64,000 nucleotides of DNA from Microlunatus parietis (GCF_013407955.1 NZ_JACCBU010000001.1:620001-684000); one strand, 5' to 3'; shown: positions 26,367-35,798, counted from the stretch's first letter. Program-made: numbers and translations. Notes: a model not told the origin generated them from the sequence alone.

Positions 26367-28085
26367 ATGATCATTTCGCGGCGGTCCGTGATGTTGGGAG
26401 CCGGCGCCGTCGGAGCCGGCGCCGCGCTCGGGCTCGAGGTCCCGGCGGCGCCGGTCGAGGAGCGGCCGGCCGAGTGGCGGCCGGTGCTGTTCACGACGGA
26501 GGCGAAGGTCCGCCGAGCCAGGCGGCGGGTCGATCAGCGGCTCGCTCCGTTCCACGGAGCGTGGCTGAGGACGAAGGACGCGGCCGATGCCGCGCTCGGG
26601 CGGACGTATGTGCCGGAGCAACTGGCGCACCACGAGGCCTGGTTCAGCCTGGCCAAGTCGCACGCCCAGGACGTCCGCAGCCTGGCGCTCGCGTACCGGA
26701 TCACCGACGAGGAACGGTACGCGGACAAGGCGAGGGAGATCCTGCGGCTCTGGGCCGCGGACGCGCTCGAGGCACCGTACCCGGGGCAACAGGAGCCGCA
26801 CTCGGCCGGGCTCGTCCTGGGGCGGGTGCTGCCGATCTTCGCCGACGGGCATGCCCTGGTGTGGGACGAAACCCCGCCGGGCGAACGGGACCTCATCCGC
26901 CGCTGGTTCGCGCACATGATCACGCCGATCCGTCGGAGCCTGGAGATCTGGGAGTCGGGAACGATCACCGAACCGGTGCGCTACGAGCCGCCGTGGCTCG
27001 ACCGGCAGTATTTCAACAATCACCTCGGTGCCCAGAACCTCGGCTTCCTGGCCATCGGACTGGCGACCGGCGACCACCGGCTGGTGCAGGAGGCCGTCCA
27101 GCACCCCGAGAATCCCCGCGATCTCAAGGAGCTCATCGACGGGGTGATCATCATGCCCCGGGATTTCGGGTCGGGTGGACCCGGAGACGTCTGGTGGAAG
27201 GACGTGACCCTGACGCAGGGCGCGCCGGCGCCGGAGGCCGGTGAGATCTGGGACCGTTATCGCACCGCAGCCGGCAAGGGTCTGCACTACGCCCACATCC
27301 ATTTCCGGTTCCTGGTGCTGCAGGCCGAATTGCTGAAGAACAATCGCCTCGGACGGGACTGGTTCGCCTACACCGGGCCGAACGGCGAGAATCTCGAACT
27401 CCCCTTCACGTTCTATTCCGAGTTTCTCCTGACCGGGAACTCGAACGCGCGGACCGGCTACTACTGGCGGAGCAGCGTCGACTACGGCCTGCTCCCCCTG
27501 TACGAGATCGCGCACCGGGAGTATCCCGGCAACGCCGACGTCCGGCGGTTGCTCGAGTCGTTCGACCGGGTGGCCTTCGATTCCCAGACGTTCGGCTGGA
27601 CCCTGCTGCTCACCGACGGCGAAGATGATCTTGCCATCGCGCCCCACCCCTATCCGTCCCGCGATGAGACGTCCTGGACCTTCGACCGCGACGACGACCT
27701 GGAGAACTGGACCATCCGGAATGCACAGGTCACGGTGCGGGACGGTGCTCTCCACGTGGCCATCACCCGGTCGGATCCCGGCATTGTCTCGCCGGACCTC
27801 CTCGGGTTGTCCAGCAGCGAGTATCGCGCTGTGGAGATCACGGTGCGGAACCACACCACCGACCCGCAGGTACAGGTCTTCTTCATCTCCGACGACGACC
27901 CGACCTATTCCGCGAGCAAGTCGGTGACCGCGACGATGTCGACCGGGGACAGCGACTTTCACACCTACCGGATCGATCTGGGCGGCAACCCCGGCTGGAC
28001 GGGCCGAATCCGGCAGCTTCGGATCGATCCCGGGACCGGCCTCGAGCCGGGCACCGTGTCGTTCGACTCCGTCCGGTTCGTCTGA
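26367..28085 (+). CDS. Tat-exported alginate-lyase-superfamily polysaccharide lyase with C-terminal beta domain
   Basis: A 572-residue protein. ISRRSVMLGAGAVGAGAALG is a Tat signal. Residues ~40-395 form the alpha/alpha-toroid of the alginate lyase superfamily, with AYRITDEERYADKAREILRL, the catalytic-type RQYFNNHLGAQNLGFLAIG (Asn-His pair) at ~212 and KGLHYAHIHFRFLVLQAELL at ~303. From ~430 a beta-sandwich follows (WTFDRDDDLENWTIRNAQV), probably a carbohydrate-binding domain. It should cleave uronate-containing polysaccharide by beta-elimination; the exact polymer is unknown. The gene follows a 121-bp gap with its own GAGGGAG ribosome site and ends 12 bp from the convergent nrdJ. Confidence 0.78.
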   Translation: MIISRRSVMLGAGAVGAGAALGLEVPAAPVEERPAEWRPVLFTTEAKVRRARRRVDQRLAPFHGAWLRTKDAADAALGRTYVPEQLAHHEAWFSLAKSHAQDVRSLALAYRITDEERYADKAREILRLWAADALEAPYPGQQEPHSAGLVLGRVLPIFADGHALVWDETPPGERDLIRRWFAHMITPIRRSLEIWESGTITEPVRYEPPWLDRQYFNNHLGAQNLGFLAIGLATGDHRLVQEAVQHPENPRDLKELIDGVIIMPRDFGSGGPGDVWWKDVTLTQGAPAPEAGEIWDRYRTAAGKGLHYAHIHFRFLVLQAELLKNNRLGRDWFAYTGPNGENLELPFTFYSEFLLTGNSNARTGYYWRSSVDYGLLPLYEIAHREYPGNADVRRLLESFDRVAFDSQTFGWTLLLTDGEDDLAIAPHPYPSRDETSWTFDRDDDLENWTIRNAQVTVRDGALHVAITRSDPGIVSPDLLGLSSSEYRAVEITVRNHTTDPQVQVFFISDDDPTYSASKSVTATMSTGDSDFHTYRIDLGGNPGWTGRIRQLRIDPGTGLEPGTVSFDSVRFV

Positions 28086-28097
28086 GCGCGTCGAAGA

Positions 28098-30902
28098 TCA
28101 ACTGCAACCGCTGGTCGAGCCGCACCCCTCGCAGACGTAGCAGCTGCCGCTGGGCCGCATCTTCGTCCCGCAGCTGAAGCAGAGCGGGGCGTCGACGCTG
28201 GTGCCGGAGATCGACTCGACCAGTTCGGCCGTCGTGTGGACGTTCGGGTCGGCCGGGGTCGCGGCCGGCCCGGCCTCGGTGTCCGTACTCTTCAACGACT
28301 CCGACTCGCTGACCGAGTCGTCGGCTGGCAGGTAGGAGCCGGTCTCGACCTGGCGGGCGCGTTCCTCGGCGGTGTAGATGCCGAGCTCGGCACGGCGCTC
28401 GAACGACAGATGATCAAGGGCCAGCCGGCGGAAGATGTAGTCCATGATCGACTGCGCCATCCGGATGTCCTTGTCGTCCGTCAGGCCGGCCGGCTCGAAC
28501 TTCAGGTTGGTGAACTTCTGGATGAACGTCTCCAGCGGGACCCCGTACTGCAGGCCGATCGACACGGCGATCGAGAACGCGTCCATCACGCCGGCCAGGG
28601 TCGAGCCCTGCTTGCCGAGCTTGAGGAACACCTCGCCGAGCCCGTCGTCCGGGTACGAACCCGAGGTCATGTAGCCCTCGGCGCCGCCGACCGAGAACGA
28701 CGTGGTCAGGCTCGGCCGGGTCTTCGGCAGCCGCTTGCGGATCGGCCGGTATTCGATCATGGTCTGTTCGGCCGGCGCGTCCTTCGCCTTCGTCCTGCCG
28801 CCGCTGAGCGGCTGACCGACCTTGCAGTTGTCCCGGTAGACGGCCAGCGCCTTGAGCCCGAGTTTCCAACCCTGCAGGTAGACCTCGGCGATCTCCTCGA
28901 CCGTCGCGGACTCGGGCAGGTTCACCGTCTTGGAGATCGCGCCGGACAGGAACGGCTGCACCGCGGCCATCATCCGGACATGGCCCATCGGCCTGATCGC
29001 CCGCTCCCCCATCGCCGTGTCGAACACCTCGTAGTGCTCCGGCCGCAGCCCGGGCGCGTCGATCACGTGGCCGTGCTCGGCGATGTATTCCACGATCGCC
29101 TCGGCCGTCTCCTCGGCGTAGCCGAGCTTGCGCAACGCGCGCGGCACCGTCTGGTTGACGATCTGCAGCGAGCCGCCGCCGACCAGCTTCTTGAACTTGA
29201 CCAGCGAGAAGTCCGGCTCGATTCCGGTCGTGTCGCAGTCCATCATGAAGCTGATCGTCCCGGTCGGCGCCAGCAGGCTCGCCTGCGCGTTGCGGAACCC
29301 GTTGACCTCGCCGGTCTTGATCACCGCGTCCCAGGCGGCCGTCGCCCGCTTCTGCACGGACGCGTCCAGCGACCCGACCGGCCGCAGCGCGTCGTTGGCG
29401 GCCTGGTGCTTGCGCATCACCCGGCGGTGCGCCTCGGCGTTCCGCGCGAAGCCGGCGTACGGGCCGACGGCGCCGGCCAGCTCGGCCGAGCGATGGTACG
29501 AGGCGCCCGTCATCAGCGATGTGATCGCGGCGGCGAGCGCGCGCCCGCCCTCGGTGTCGTAGCCGTGGCCGGTGGCCATCAGCAGCGCGCCCAGGTTGGC
29601 GTACCCGATGCCGAGCTGGCGGAAGTCCCGTGTGATCTGCCCGATCGCCTCGGTCGGGAAGTCGGCGAAGCAGATCGAGATGTCCATCGCGGTGATGATC
29701 AACTCCACCGCCCGCTCGAACCGCTCCCCGTCGAACGTCCCGTCGTCGGCCAGGAACTTGATCAGGTTCAGGCTGGCCAGATTACAACTGCTGTTGTCGA
29801 GGCTCAGAAATTCCGAACAAGGGTTAGACGCGTTGATCCGGCCGGACTCCGGGTTGGTGTGCCAGTCGTTGATCGTGTCGTCGTACTGAAGCCCGGGATC
29901 GGCGCACTCCCAGGCAGCCTTGGCGATCTTGTCGAACAGTTCGCGGGCGGCCACGGTGTCGACGACCCGGCCGTCGGTGCGGGCGCGCAGGCCGAACTCC
30001 GTACCGTCCTCGACGGCGCGCATGAACTCGTCGGTGACCCGGACCGAGTTGTTGGCGTTCTGGTACTGCACCGAGCTGATGTCGCGGCCGCCGAGATCCA
30101 TGTCGAAGCCGGCCTCGCGGAGCGCGCGGATCTTCTCCTCCTCGCGCGCCTTCGTCTCGACGAACTCCTCGATATCGGGATGATCGACATCGAGCACGAC
30201 CATCTTCGCGGCCCGGCGAGTCGCGCCGCCGGACTTGATCGTCCCGGCGCTCGCGTCCGCCCCGCGCATGAACGAGACCGGCCCCGAGGCCGTACCGCCG
30301 GAACTGAGCAGTTCCTTGCTGGATCTGATCTTGGAAAGATTGACCCCGGCGCCGGATCCGCCCTTGAAGATCAGCCCCTCCTCGCGGTACCAGTTCAAGA
30401 TCGAATTCATCGTGTCGTCGACGGACAGGATGAAGCAGGCCGACACCTGCTGAGGCGCCGGCGTGCCGACGTTGAACCAGACCGGCGAGTTGAACGAGAA
30501 GTACTGGTGCAGCAGCAGCCAGGTCAGTTCGTGCTCGAACGCCTCCGCGTCGTCCGGCGTGGCGAAGTAGCGGTACTGCTCACCGGCCCGGCGGTAGGTG
30601 TGCACCACGCGATCGATCAGTTGCCGGAGGCTCCGCTCCCTGGTGGCCGAGCCCAGCGCACCGCGGAAATACTTGGTCGCGACGATGGTGGATGCGTTGG
30701 CGCTCCAGAAGTCGGGGAACTCGGTGCCCTGTTGCTCGAAGATCGCCTCGCCGGTCCTCCAGTTGGTCTGGACGATGTCGCGGCTCTCCCAGGTGACCTC
30801 GGAGTACGGGTGCACGCCGGGTGTGCTGAACACCCGCTCGATCCGCAGGCCCTTCGGGGCCGACCCGGCCTCGGTGCCGGTGGCTGGTGTGCGCTCGGTC
30901 AT
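28098..30902 (-). CDS. nrdJ: Vitamin B12-dependent (class II) ribonucleotide reductase
   Basis: A 934-residue cytoplasmic enzyme that makes deoxyribonucleotides using adenosylcobalamin. Landmarks are FKGGSGAGVNLSKIRSSKE, the substrate site NPCSEFLSLDNSSCNLASLN with its thiyl cysteine, and a C-terminal double-CxxC tail (CFSCGTKMRPSGSCYVCEGC) that recycles the active-site disulfide. It lies 50 bp after nrdR on the same strand, the standard actinobacterial nrdRJ operon, and would be repressed by NrdR through the paired boxes at 31527-31574. No cobalamin riboswitch was seen upstream. Confidence 0.96.
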   Translation of the reverse strand: MTERTPATGTEAGSAPKGLRIERVFSTPGVHPYSEVTWESRDIVQTNWRTGEAIFEQQGTEFPDFWSANASTIVATKYFRGALGSATRERSLRQLIDRVVHTYRRAGEQYRYFATPDDAEAFEHELTWLLLHQYFSFNSPVWFNVGTPAPQQVSACFILSVDDTMNSILNWYREEGLIFKGGSGAGVNLSKIRSSKELLSSGGTASGPVSFMRGADASAGTIKSGGATRRAAKMVVLDVDHPDIEEFVETKAREEEKIRALREAGFDMDLGGRDISSVQYQNANNSVRVTDEFMRAVEDGTEFGLRARTDGRVVDTVAARELFDKIAKAAWECADPGLQYDDTINDWHTNPESGRINASNPCSEFLSLDNSSCNLASLNLIKFLADDGTFDGERFERAVELIITAMDISICFADFPTEAIGQITRDFRQLGIGYANLGALLMATGHGYDTEGGRALAAAITSLMTGASYHRSAELAGAVGPYAGFARNAEAHRRVMRKHQAANDALRPVGSLDASVQKRATAAWDAVIKTGEVNGFRNAQASLLAPTGTISFMMDCDTTGIEPDFSLVKFKKLVGGGSLQIVNQTVPRALRKLGYAEETAEAIVEYIAEHGHVIDAPGLRPEHYEVFDTAMGERAIRPMGHVRMMAAVQPFLSGAISKTVNLPESATVEEIAEVYLQGWKLGLKALAVYRDNCKVGQPLSGGRTKAKDAPAEQTMIEYRPIRKRLPKTRPSLTTSFSVGGAEGYMTSGSYPDDGLGEVFLKLGKQGSTLAGVMDAFSIAVSIGLQYGVPLETFIQKFTNLKFEPAGLTDDKDIRMAQSIMDYIFRRLALDHLSFERRAELGIYTAEERARQVETGSYLPADDSVSESESLKSTDTEAGPAATPADPNVHTTAELVESISGTSVDAPLCFSCGTKMRPSGSCYVCEGCGSTSGCS

Positions 30903-30952
30903 CGTCCGTCCTTCCTTCTGCTACCTCCGATCCTGTACCCAGGGACTGACAG

Positions 30953-31498
30953 TCAGGCCTCGGTACGCCCCGGGGTGAGCTTGTGCGGCGTGAAATTGCT
31001 GACCTTGTTGTCGGCGACCCGATCCGGGATCAGCGGTTCGATGCCGAGCGGTTCGGACTCGATCCGCAGCATCGCGATCTCGGACTCGAAGTCCTCCAGC
31101 GAGTGGTACTGCTTGTAGACGCTGGCGAAGCGGAGGTACGCGACCTGGTCCAGTTCCCGGAGCGGGCCGAGGATGGCCACGCCGACCTCGTCGGCCGGGA
31201 TCTCGGACTGCCCACAGGCGCGCAGCGTGTCCTCGACGACCTGGCCGAGCCGGGCGAGCTGGGTTTCGTCGACCGGCCGCCCCTTGCAGGCCTTACGAAC
31301 CCCGGAAACGACCTTGTCCCGATTGAACGGCTCGACGACGCCGCTCCGCTTCACGATGACGAGCTGCATCTGCTCGATCGTGGTGAAACGACGCGAGCAG
31401 AACGGGCACTGGCGGCGCCGGCGGATGCTGCAGCCGTCCTCCGCGGTGCGCGAGTCCAAGACCTTCGAGTCGGTGTGTCGGCAGTACGGGCAGTGCAT
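30953..31498 (-). CDS. nrdR: Transcriptional repressor NrdR
   Basis: A 181-residue regulator of ribonucleotide reductase genes. It has the zinc ribbon [17 protein letters not shown] with [10 protein letters not shown], then an ATP-cone domain ([54 protein letters not shown]). Nucleotide binding in the cone controls DNA binding. First gene of the nrdRJ operon; the NrdR boxes before it predict autoregulation. Confidence 0.96.
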   Translation of the reverse strand: MHCPYCRHTDSKVLDSRTAEDGCSIRRRRQCPFCSRRFTTIEQMQLVIVKRSGVVEPFNRDKVVSGVRKACKGRPVDETQLARLGQVVEDTLRACGQSEIPADEVGVAILGPLRELDQVAYLRFASVYKQYHSLEDFESEIAMLRIESEPLGIEPLIPDRVADNKVSNFTPHKLTPGRTEA

Positions 31499-31526
31499 TG
31501 GTTGTCCTCTCCCCGGGACCCGACTA

Positions 31527-31574
31527 CCACTAGCTGTGGGCCGTGGTCCGTCCCCTGACTACTACATCTAGACC
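31527..31574 (-). promoter_or_regulatory. Pair of NrdR boxes upstream of nrdR
   Basis: Compared with the consensus ACACWATATNTWGTGT, the 16-mer at 31527-31542 (CCACTAGCTGTGGGCC) keeps the left half, and that at 31559-31574 (CTACTACATCTAGACC) keeps ten positions including CTACATCTAG. The two are exactly 32 bp apart, three helical turns, which is the spacing of known NrdR pairs. Confidence 0.65.
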
Positions 31575-31654
31575 CTAGGGCTCACGTGAGCGACACGCAA
31601 GGGATCTTCGGGGGTAAATGACAAGCGCGGGATTCGACGTCTGGTATGGGCCTG

Positions 31655-32110
31655 TCAGAGCAGGTTGCGCAGCAGCAGGTACGCCACCGAGACCACCAGA
31701 CCGGCGATCAGCCAGCGGGTCGCCGTCATCCGTTTCAGCAGGGCACCGAGCCTGGCCGGCGGCCGCACCTTCGGGCCGCCGAGCGCCTCGACGACCCAGA
31801 GCACCCCGACCACCGTGAGGCCGATCAGGCCGAGGAAGATCAGCGGGTTGTACGCGAACGCGGCCACCAGGTCGCCGTGCAGCAGCGCGCTGCCGAGCCG
31901 CGTGCCGCCGCAGAGCGGGCACTCCCAGCCGGTCAGCATCCGGAGCGGGCACGGGATGCCCTGGCCGGTCGTCGCGTAGAGCGCGCTGAGGGCGACCCCG
32001 CCACCGAAGAAGCCGCCCAGATACTTCAGTCCGGTGGTCACCCGGAACGGTGAGGCCACAGCGGCGGGCGCAGTGGTGCGACTGTCTCCGGGTCCGACCA
32101 TGTCGCCCAT
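31655..32110 (-). CDS. DUF2752 membrane protein
   Basis: A 151-residue protein with three hydrophobic stretches. The DUF2752 signature is complete: GIPCPLRMLTGWECPLCGGT with following R, i.e. paired cysteines on either side of a short loop and CGGTR. Family members are small membrane proteins of unknown function common in actinobacteria and Bacteroidetes. It lies upstream of nrdR on the same strand, 156 bp away, with the NrdR boxes between, so it is probably a separate transcript. Confidence 0.82.
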   Translation of the reverse strand: MGDMVGPGDSRTTAPAAVASPFRVTTGLKYLGGFFGGGVALSALYATTGQGIPCPLRMLTGWECPLCGGTRLGSALLHGDLVAAFAYNPLIFLGLIGLTVVGVLWVVEALGGPKVRPPARLGALLKRMTATRWLIAGLVVSVAYLLLRNLL

Positions 32111-32156
32111 TCTGCACCTCAGCGGTGCGGCTGCGAGCGAGCGGACCGGTCCGGGG

Positions 32157-33065
32157 TCAGGTCAGGTGCTCCCGAAGGAACCGCACCGTGCGGTGCCAGG
32201 CCTCGGCCCGCGCCGCCGTCGTCGCGGCCGGGTCGCCGCCGAGTTCGAAGCTGACGCCCGGGCCTGGCGAGACCGTGCTCGTGATCGGCTCGCCGGGCGG
32301 CCCGGCGATCCCGTGGCCGGCGCCGGGAAGGACGACGTGGTGCCAGGGACGCGGATGGCGCGCCGCCTCCAGCCGGGCGGCGGCGACCGCGTGATAGGAG
32401 GCGGAGTCCCACATCGCGTCGCGTTCGCCGGCGATCAATAGGATCGCGGCGTCGCTTTGTTCGACCGGGATGCTGATCTCCGCCAGGGCGGCCGGCTCGG
32501 TCGGCAGCGGCCCGTACTGAGTGGCCAGGCCGACCGGCCCGCCGGCGGCCACCGCGGCCGCGAACTCCGCGGAAACCTGATTCGGCAGCGCCGGGAGCGG
32601 TGCGCCGCCGAGGGTCCAGGCGACGGTCGGCGTCGCCATGATCACGTCGACCGGGCCGAGCCCGTAGTCGATGCCCTGGGTGACCACGCCGCTGCCCACG
32701 ACGCTCACCGCTGCGGCGATCCGCCGATCGTGGCTCGCGACCAGCAGCGCCGCCTCGCCGCCGCGTGAACCACCGAGGATTCCGACCCGCCGGACGCCGC
32801 CGTCGAGCAGCAACTGCACGCCCCGCGAGAAGTACTCCAGCGGAATGTTCTTGAGCACCGGCGGCACGCCGGGCGCCCCGAAGTAGGCCAGCGCGAGAAC
32901 GGCGAAGCCCTCGCCCGCCAGGACCGCCGCATCGCGTTCGTGCAGGCCTCCCTCGGAGCCGCCGATCAGGACGACACCGCCCTCCGGAGCGGCGCCCTCC
33001 GGAGAGATCAACACACCAGTGAGTCCCGCCGCTCTGGGCAGGTCGCGATCGGCCTTCAGGTCCAT
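32157..33065 (-). CDS. Alpha/beta-hydrolase of the BAAT C-terminal / dienelactone hydrolase type
   Basis: A 302-residue cytoplasmic protein with the catalytic triad in order: nucleophile serine in GILGGSRGGEAALLVAS at ~108, acid in LLIAGERDAMWDSAS at ~220, and histidine in LPGAGHGIAGPPGEP at ~260. The oxyanion strand VVLIGGSEGGLHERDA is also visible. The closest pattern is the C-terminal domain of bile-acid-CoA:amino acid N-acyltransferases and acyl-CoA thioesterases, without their N-terminal domain. Substrate unknown. It ends 46 bp before the DUF2752 start, so they may share a transcript. Confidence 0.75.
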   Translation of the reverse strand: MDLKADRDLPRAAGLTGVLISPEGAAPEGGVVLIGGSEGGLHERDAAVLAGEGFAVLALAYFGAPGVPPVLKNIPLEYFSRGVQLLLDGGVRRVGILGGSRGGEAALLVASHDRRIAAAVSVVGSGVVTQGIDYGLGPVDVIMATPTVAWTLGGAPLPALPNQVSAEFAAAVAAGGPVGLATQYGPLPTEPAALAEISIPVEQSDAAILLIAGERDAMWDSASYHAVAAARLEAARHPRPWHHVVLPGAGHGIAGPPGEPITSTVSPGPGVSFELGGDPAATTAARAEAWHRTVRFLREHLT

Positions 33066-33242
33066 GACGGGAGCCTAGGAGGCGGTACCGACACTGTCCG
33101 CCGGCGGCACGGCTCCTGGATCCTCACCCGGACCCGTCTTCGAGACGCGGAGCGAAGGCGCCGCAGGCAGACGGGAACGGGCGCTAGGCTCCCCTGCCTG
33201 AGCCGTCATTGTCGGCGGCGTCCTGACGCGGGAGGGTGCGAG

Positions 33243-34271
33243 GTGAGCCAACCACCGACCGAACCCGGGCGACAGCCCGACTCCGACTCCGATCCCGGCC
33301 TGGCGGGGGCCGGCCCGAGGCCGGCCGCCGACGCGCCTCCGCCCGGTCCGGCCGGGCCGCCGGTCCAGGAGAGTCCGTGGGCACGCCCGGCTCCGGACCA
33401 GCCCGACCAGGGCGGACCGACCCAGCCGGAGTTCCGTGGGTCGGGACCCGCGCAGCCGGGACCCGATTCTGATCACGCCCGATCCGGTCCGGCGTCGGAT
33501 CAGCCGTGGCAGGCCGGGCCGCAAACGGCTCCGGACAGTTCGTGGGCCGCCCCTGGTCCCAGTTCAACGCAGCAGTCCTGGTCCGGTCCCGCCGCACCCC
33601 CGAATCAACCTCCGCCGTACCAGCCGGGCCCGCCGGCGTTCGCCCCGCAGGGTCAACCACCCGCCGCGCAGCCCGGGCCACCACCCGGACCGGTGCCGCC
33701 TGGCCCACCGGCCCCGGCTGCCGGGCAGCCGTACCCGCTGCCGTTTCCGCCGCGACCGCAGCTCCGCACGGATTACGCGTCCTGGGGCAAGCGGGTCGGG
33801 GCGAATCTGATCGACACCGTTCCGTCGATGGTCTATCTGATCTTCTTCATGATCGGCTACGTGAACGTGATCTTGAGCTTGTTCGCGTCCATCCAGAACT
33901 CGGGCACATACAGCCCGAACCTGTCCGACTTCACGCTCTGGATCGTCGTTGTCGTCGTGCTCTGGTTGATCGCTCTCGGCTGGAACATCTACAACCGGTG
34001 GATCACGGCCGGCCGGACCGGGCAGTCACTCGGCAAGCGGTTGATGAAGATCAAGTTGATCGGCGAGCAGACCGGGCAGCCGATCGGCGCGGGTTATGCG
34101 TTCCTGCGAGATCTGGTCCACATCGTCGACGGCGCCGCGTACATCGGCTATCTGTGGCCCCTCTGGGACGAGAAGCGGCAAACCTTCGCCGACAAACTCA
34201 TGCAGACGATCGTCGTCGACGAGCCGGCCCCGCAGACCGGTCCGGTCAGCGAACGGCCGACTGGGCCGTAG
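33243..34271 (+). CDS. RDD family membrane protein with long proline-rich N-terminus
   Basis: A 342-residue protein. The first ~170 residues are low-complexity Pro/Gly/Gln/Ser-rich and presumably disordered in the cytoplasm. The RDD domain follows: YASWGKRVGANLIDTVPSMV (first helix), a second helix at VVVVLWLIALGWNIYN, then GRTGQSLGKRLMKIKLIGE and a third short hydrophobic part. RDD proteins are small membrane proteins, some linked to ion exchange. GTG at 33243 is chosen because a Shine-Dalgarno (GGGAGG) precedes it and the longer frame crosses the divergent gene. Its last 26 bp overlap the convergent small gene. Confidence 0.8.
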   Translation: MSQPPTEPGRQPDSDSDPGLAGAGPRPAADAPPPGPAGPPVQESPWARPAPDQPDQGGPTQPEFRGSGPAQPGPDSDHARSGPASDQPWQAGPQTAPDSSWAAPGPSSTQQSWSGPAAPPNQPPPYQPGPPAFAPQGQPPAAQPGPPPGPVPPGPPAPAAGQPYPLPFPPRPQLRTDYASWGKRVGANLIDTVPSMVYLIFFMIGYVNVILSLFASIQNSGTYSPNLSDFTLWIVVVVVLWLIALGWNIYNRWITAGRTGQSLGKRLMKIKLIGEQTGQPIGAGYAFLRDLVHIVDGAAYIGYLWPLWDEKRQTFADKLMQTIVVDEPAPQTGPVSERPTGP

Positions 34272-34587
34272 GCCGGTAGTCGTCGCTGGTCACTCGCGCC
34301 ACGGTCGCCCCGATCACGGTCAGCGCCGCGGCGGCGATCAGCAGCCCGACGACCATGATCACCGCGATCCCCCGGTTGGTCAGCCGCCACTGCACGTCCA
34401 GGTCGCGCACCGGCACGACGCCGGCGTCCCGGCAGGAACGCACGCCCGCCACCGGGGTCTGCCGGACCTGCGGGCCGCGGATCGCGGTCACCGGCTGCGT
34501 GACCGGCCGGACCTGCCGGGCCGATCCACGGCTGGGACGACGAACGCGAGTCCGGGTCGGATCCGCGATCAAGGCTGCTGTCGCCAT
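34246..34587 (-). CDS. SOS-inducible small single-pass membrane protein, candidate cell-division inhibitor
   Basis: A 113-residue protein with a ~70-residue basic N-terminal part (TRTRVRRPSRGSARQVRPVT), one membrane segment (GIAVIMVVGLLIAAAALTVI) and a ~18-residue outer tail. A perfect LexA box begins 20 bp upstream of its ATG, with a second degenerate box abutting it. In related actinobacteria an SOS-induced division suppressor (Rv2719c/ChiZ, DivS, YneA) lies next to lexA; this gene has that position and control but no LysM domain. Division inhibition is therefore an inference. Ribosome site GGGAGAAGG. Confidence 0.7.
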   Translation of the reverse strand: MATAALIADPTRTRVRRPSRGSARQVRPVTQPVTAIRGPQVRQTPVAGVRSCRDAGVVPVRDLDVQWRLTNRGIAVIMVVGLLIAAAALTVIGATVARVTSDDYRPTAQSAVR

Positions 34588-34607
34588 CGCCTTCTCCCTC
34601 TGTCAGC

Positions 34608-34639
34608 TCGAACTGATGTTCGATAGAACGTGTGTTTGA
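34608..34639 (-). promoter_or_regulatory. Tandem LexA (SOS) boxes
   Basis: TCGAACTGATGTTCGA at 34608-34623 is a perfect actinobacterial SOS box (TCGAAC-N4-GTTCGA). Directly abutting, TAGAACGTGTGTTTGA at 34624-34639 has one mismatch in each half. Both sit before the small membrane protein gene on the minus strand. Confidence 0.85.
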
Positions 34640-34989
34640 TAATGCCTCTGCGTTGTCGTCGAAAGCAAGCACATTCGCACGCGTGTTCGGGTGTGTCTTC
34701 CGATGGATTCGAGTCAATCAGCGACCACTGACAGTCCGCCTCGACCGGAGGCCTCACCAACCACGGCCGACGATCCATCTGACAAAAGTCACTACCCGTC
34801 GCGCCTTCCAGGCGGGCACGGTGCCAACAGGCCGCCGCGGAAGACGGTTGATCACGCTGCGGTAGCTTGCGTGAGGACACGCACCCCCGATGTGGCGTGT
34901 CCGGGCGACGACAGAAGGCGTGAGTTCCGCGCCTCGCCGGATCGGGTCGGCGGACCGGGATCCCGTCACCGACGACACAGGAGATCGAC
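34640..34989. other. 350-bp intergenic region between divergent SOS gene and DUF899 gene
   Basis: No coding frame or RNA gene could be supported. The last bases before 34990 hold a ribosome-binding site (AGGAGATCGAC) for the DUF899 gene. The A+T content near 34640-34720 is higher than average, as expected for divergent promoters. Nothing else was recognised. Confidence 0.4.
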
Positions 34990-35766
34990 ATGACCGACGA
35001 ATCACCAACCCCGGACCGGATGAGGGCCGCCGCCGGCGAAGCACCGAGCCTGCCACGAGCGGTCGACCGGGCGACCTTCATGGCCGAGATGGCAGAACTG
35101 AAGGTACGGGAGAAGGCGCACACCCGCGAAGGCGACGCCATCGCCGCGGCCCGGCGTCGGCTGCCGATGGTGGAGATCGACGCCACGATCGAGGTGATCG
35201 GACCCGACGGTCCGGTCACGATCCTCGACGTCTTCGAGGGGCGCAAGCAGCTCCTCGGCTATTACCACGCCTGGTGGCCCGGCAGATCCGCCGCGGAGCA
35301 GTGTGAGGGCTGCACGTTCTTCAACTGCCAGGTCCGCGAGCTGTCGTACCTGCATTCGCGCGACGTCACGTACGCCGCGCTCTGCAAGGGGCCGTACGAG
35401 GAAAGCATCCGCTACCGGGACTTCCTGGGCCTGGAAATGCCGTGGTATTCGGTCGAGAAGACCGCGCCGCAACTGCTCGAGGCCCGCGACTGGCAGAGTC
35501 ACCATCTCGTCGCCTACGTTCGCGACGGCGAGCGAGTGTTCGAGACGTACTTCACCGGCGGTCGCGGCGTCGAGATCATGGCCCCGACCATCGGATTGTG
35601 GGACATGACCGTCTACGGTCGGCAGGAGACGTGGGAGGACTCCCCCGACGGCTGGCCCCAGCCCTGGGGTGACGAGCCGAACCCCGATCACTGGCGGACG
35701 AACGGACGTCCCATCGCACACTGGTCACGGATCGAAGCCGGACGCTCCGACGACCTCGGCACCTGA
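34990..35766 (+). CDS. DUF899 family thioredoxin-like protein
   Basis: A 258-residue soluble protein of the DUF899 group. The signature is [20 protein letters not shown] followed by [21 protein letters not shown], a cysteine cluster where thioredoxin-like proteins have CxxC, then [16 protein letters not shown] and [18 protein letters not shown]. Function is unknown; the fold suggests a redox role. It sits between the SOS gene and lexA on the same strand as lexA, but LexA boxes separate it from lexA. Confidence 0.85.
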   Translation: MTDESPTPDRMRAAAGEAPSLPRAVDRATFMAEMAELKVREKAHTREGDAIAAARRRLPMVEIDATIEVIGPDGPVTILDVFEGRKQLLGYYHAWWPGRSAAEQCEGCTFFNCQVRELSYLHSRDVTYAALCKGPYEESIRYRDFLGLEMPWYSVEKTAPQLLEARDWQSHHLVAYVRDGERVFETYFTGGRGVEIMAPTIGLWDMTVYGRQETWEDSPDGWPQPWGDEPNPDHWRTNGRPIAHWSRIEAGRSDDLGT

Positions 35767-35798
35767 GTGATCAGCGGGGGCGGACTCCATCGGCATCG

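Noticed and set aside
31499..31654. Cobalamin riboswitch before the B12-dependent nrdRJ operon.
   Set aside because: The region is only ~155 bp and shows NrdR boxes, not a B12-box core.
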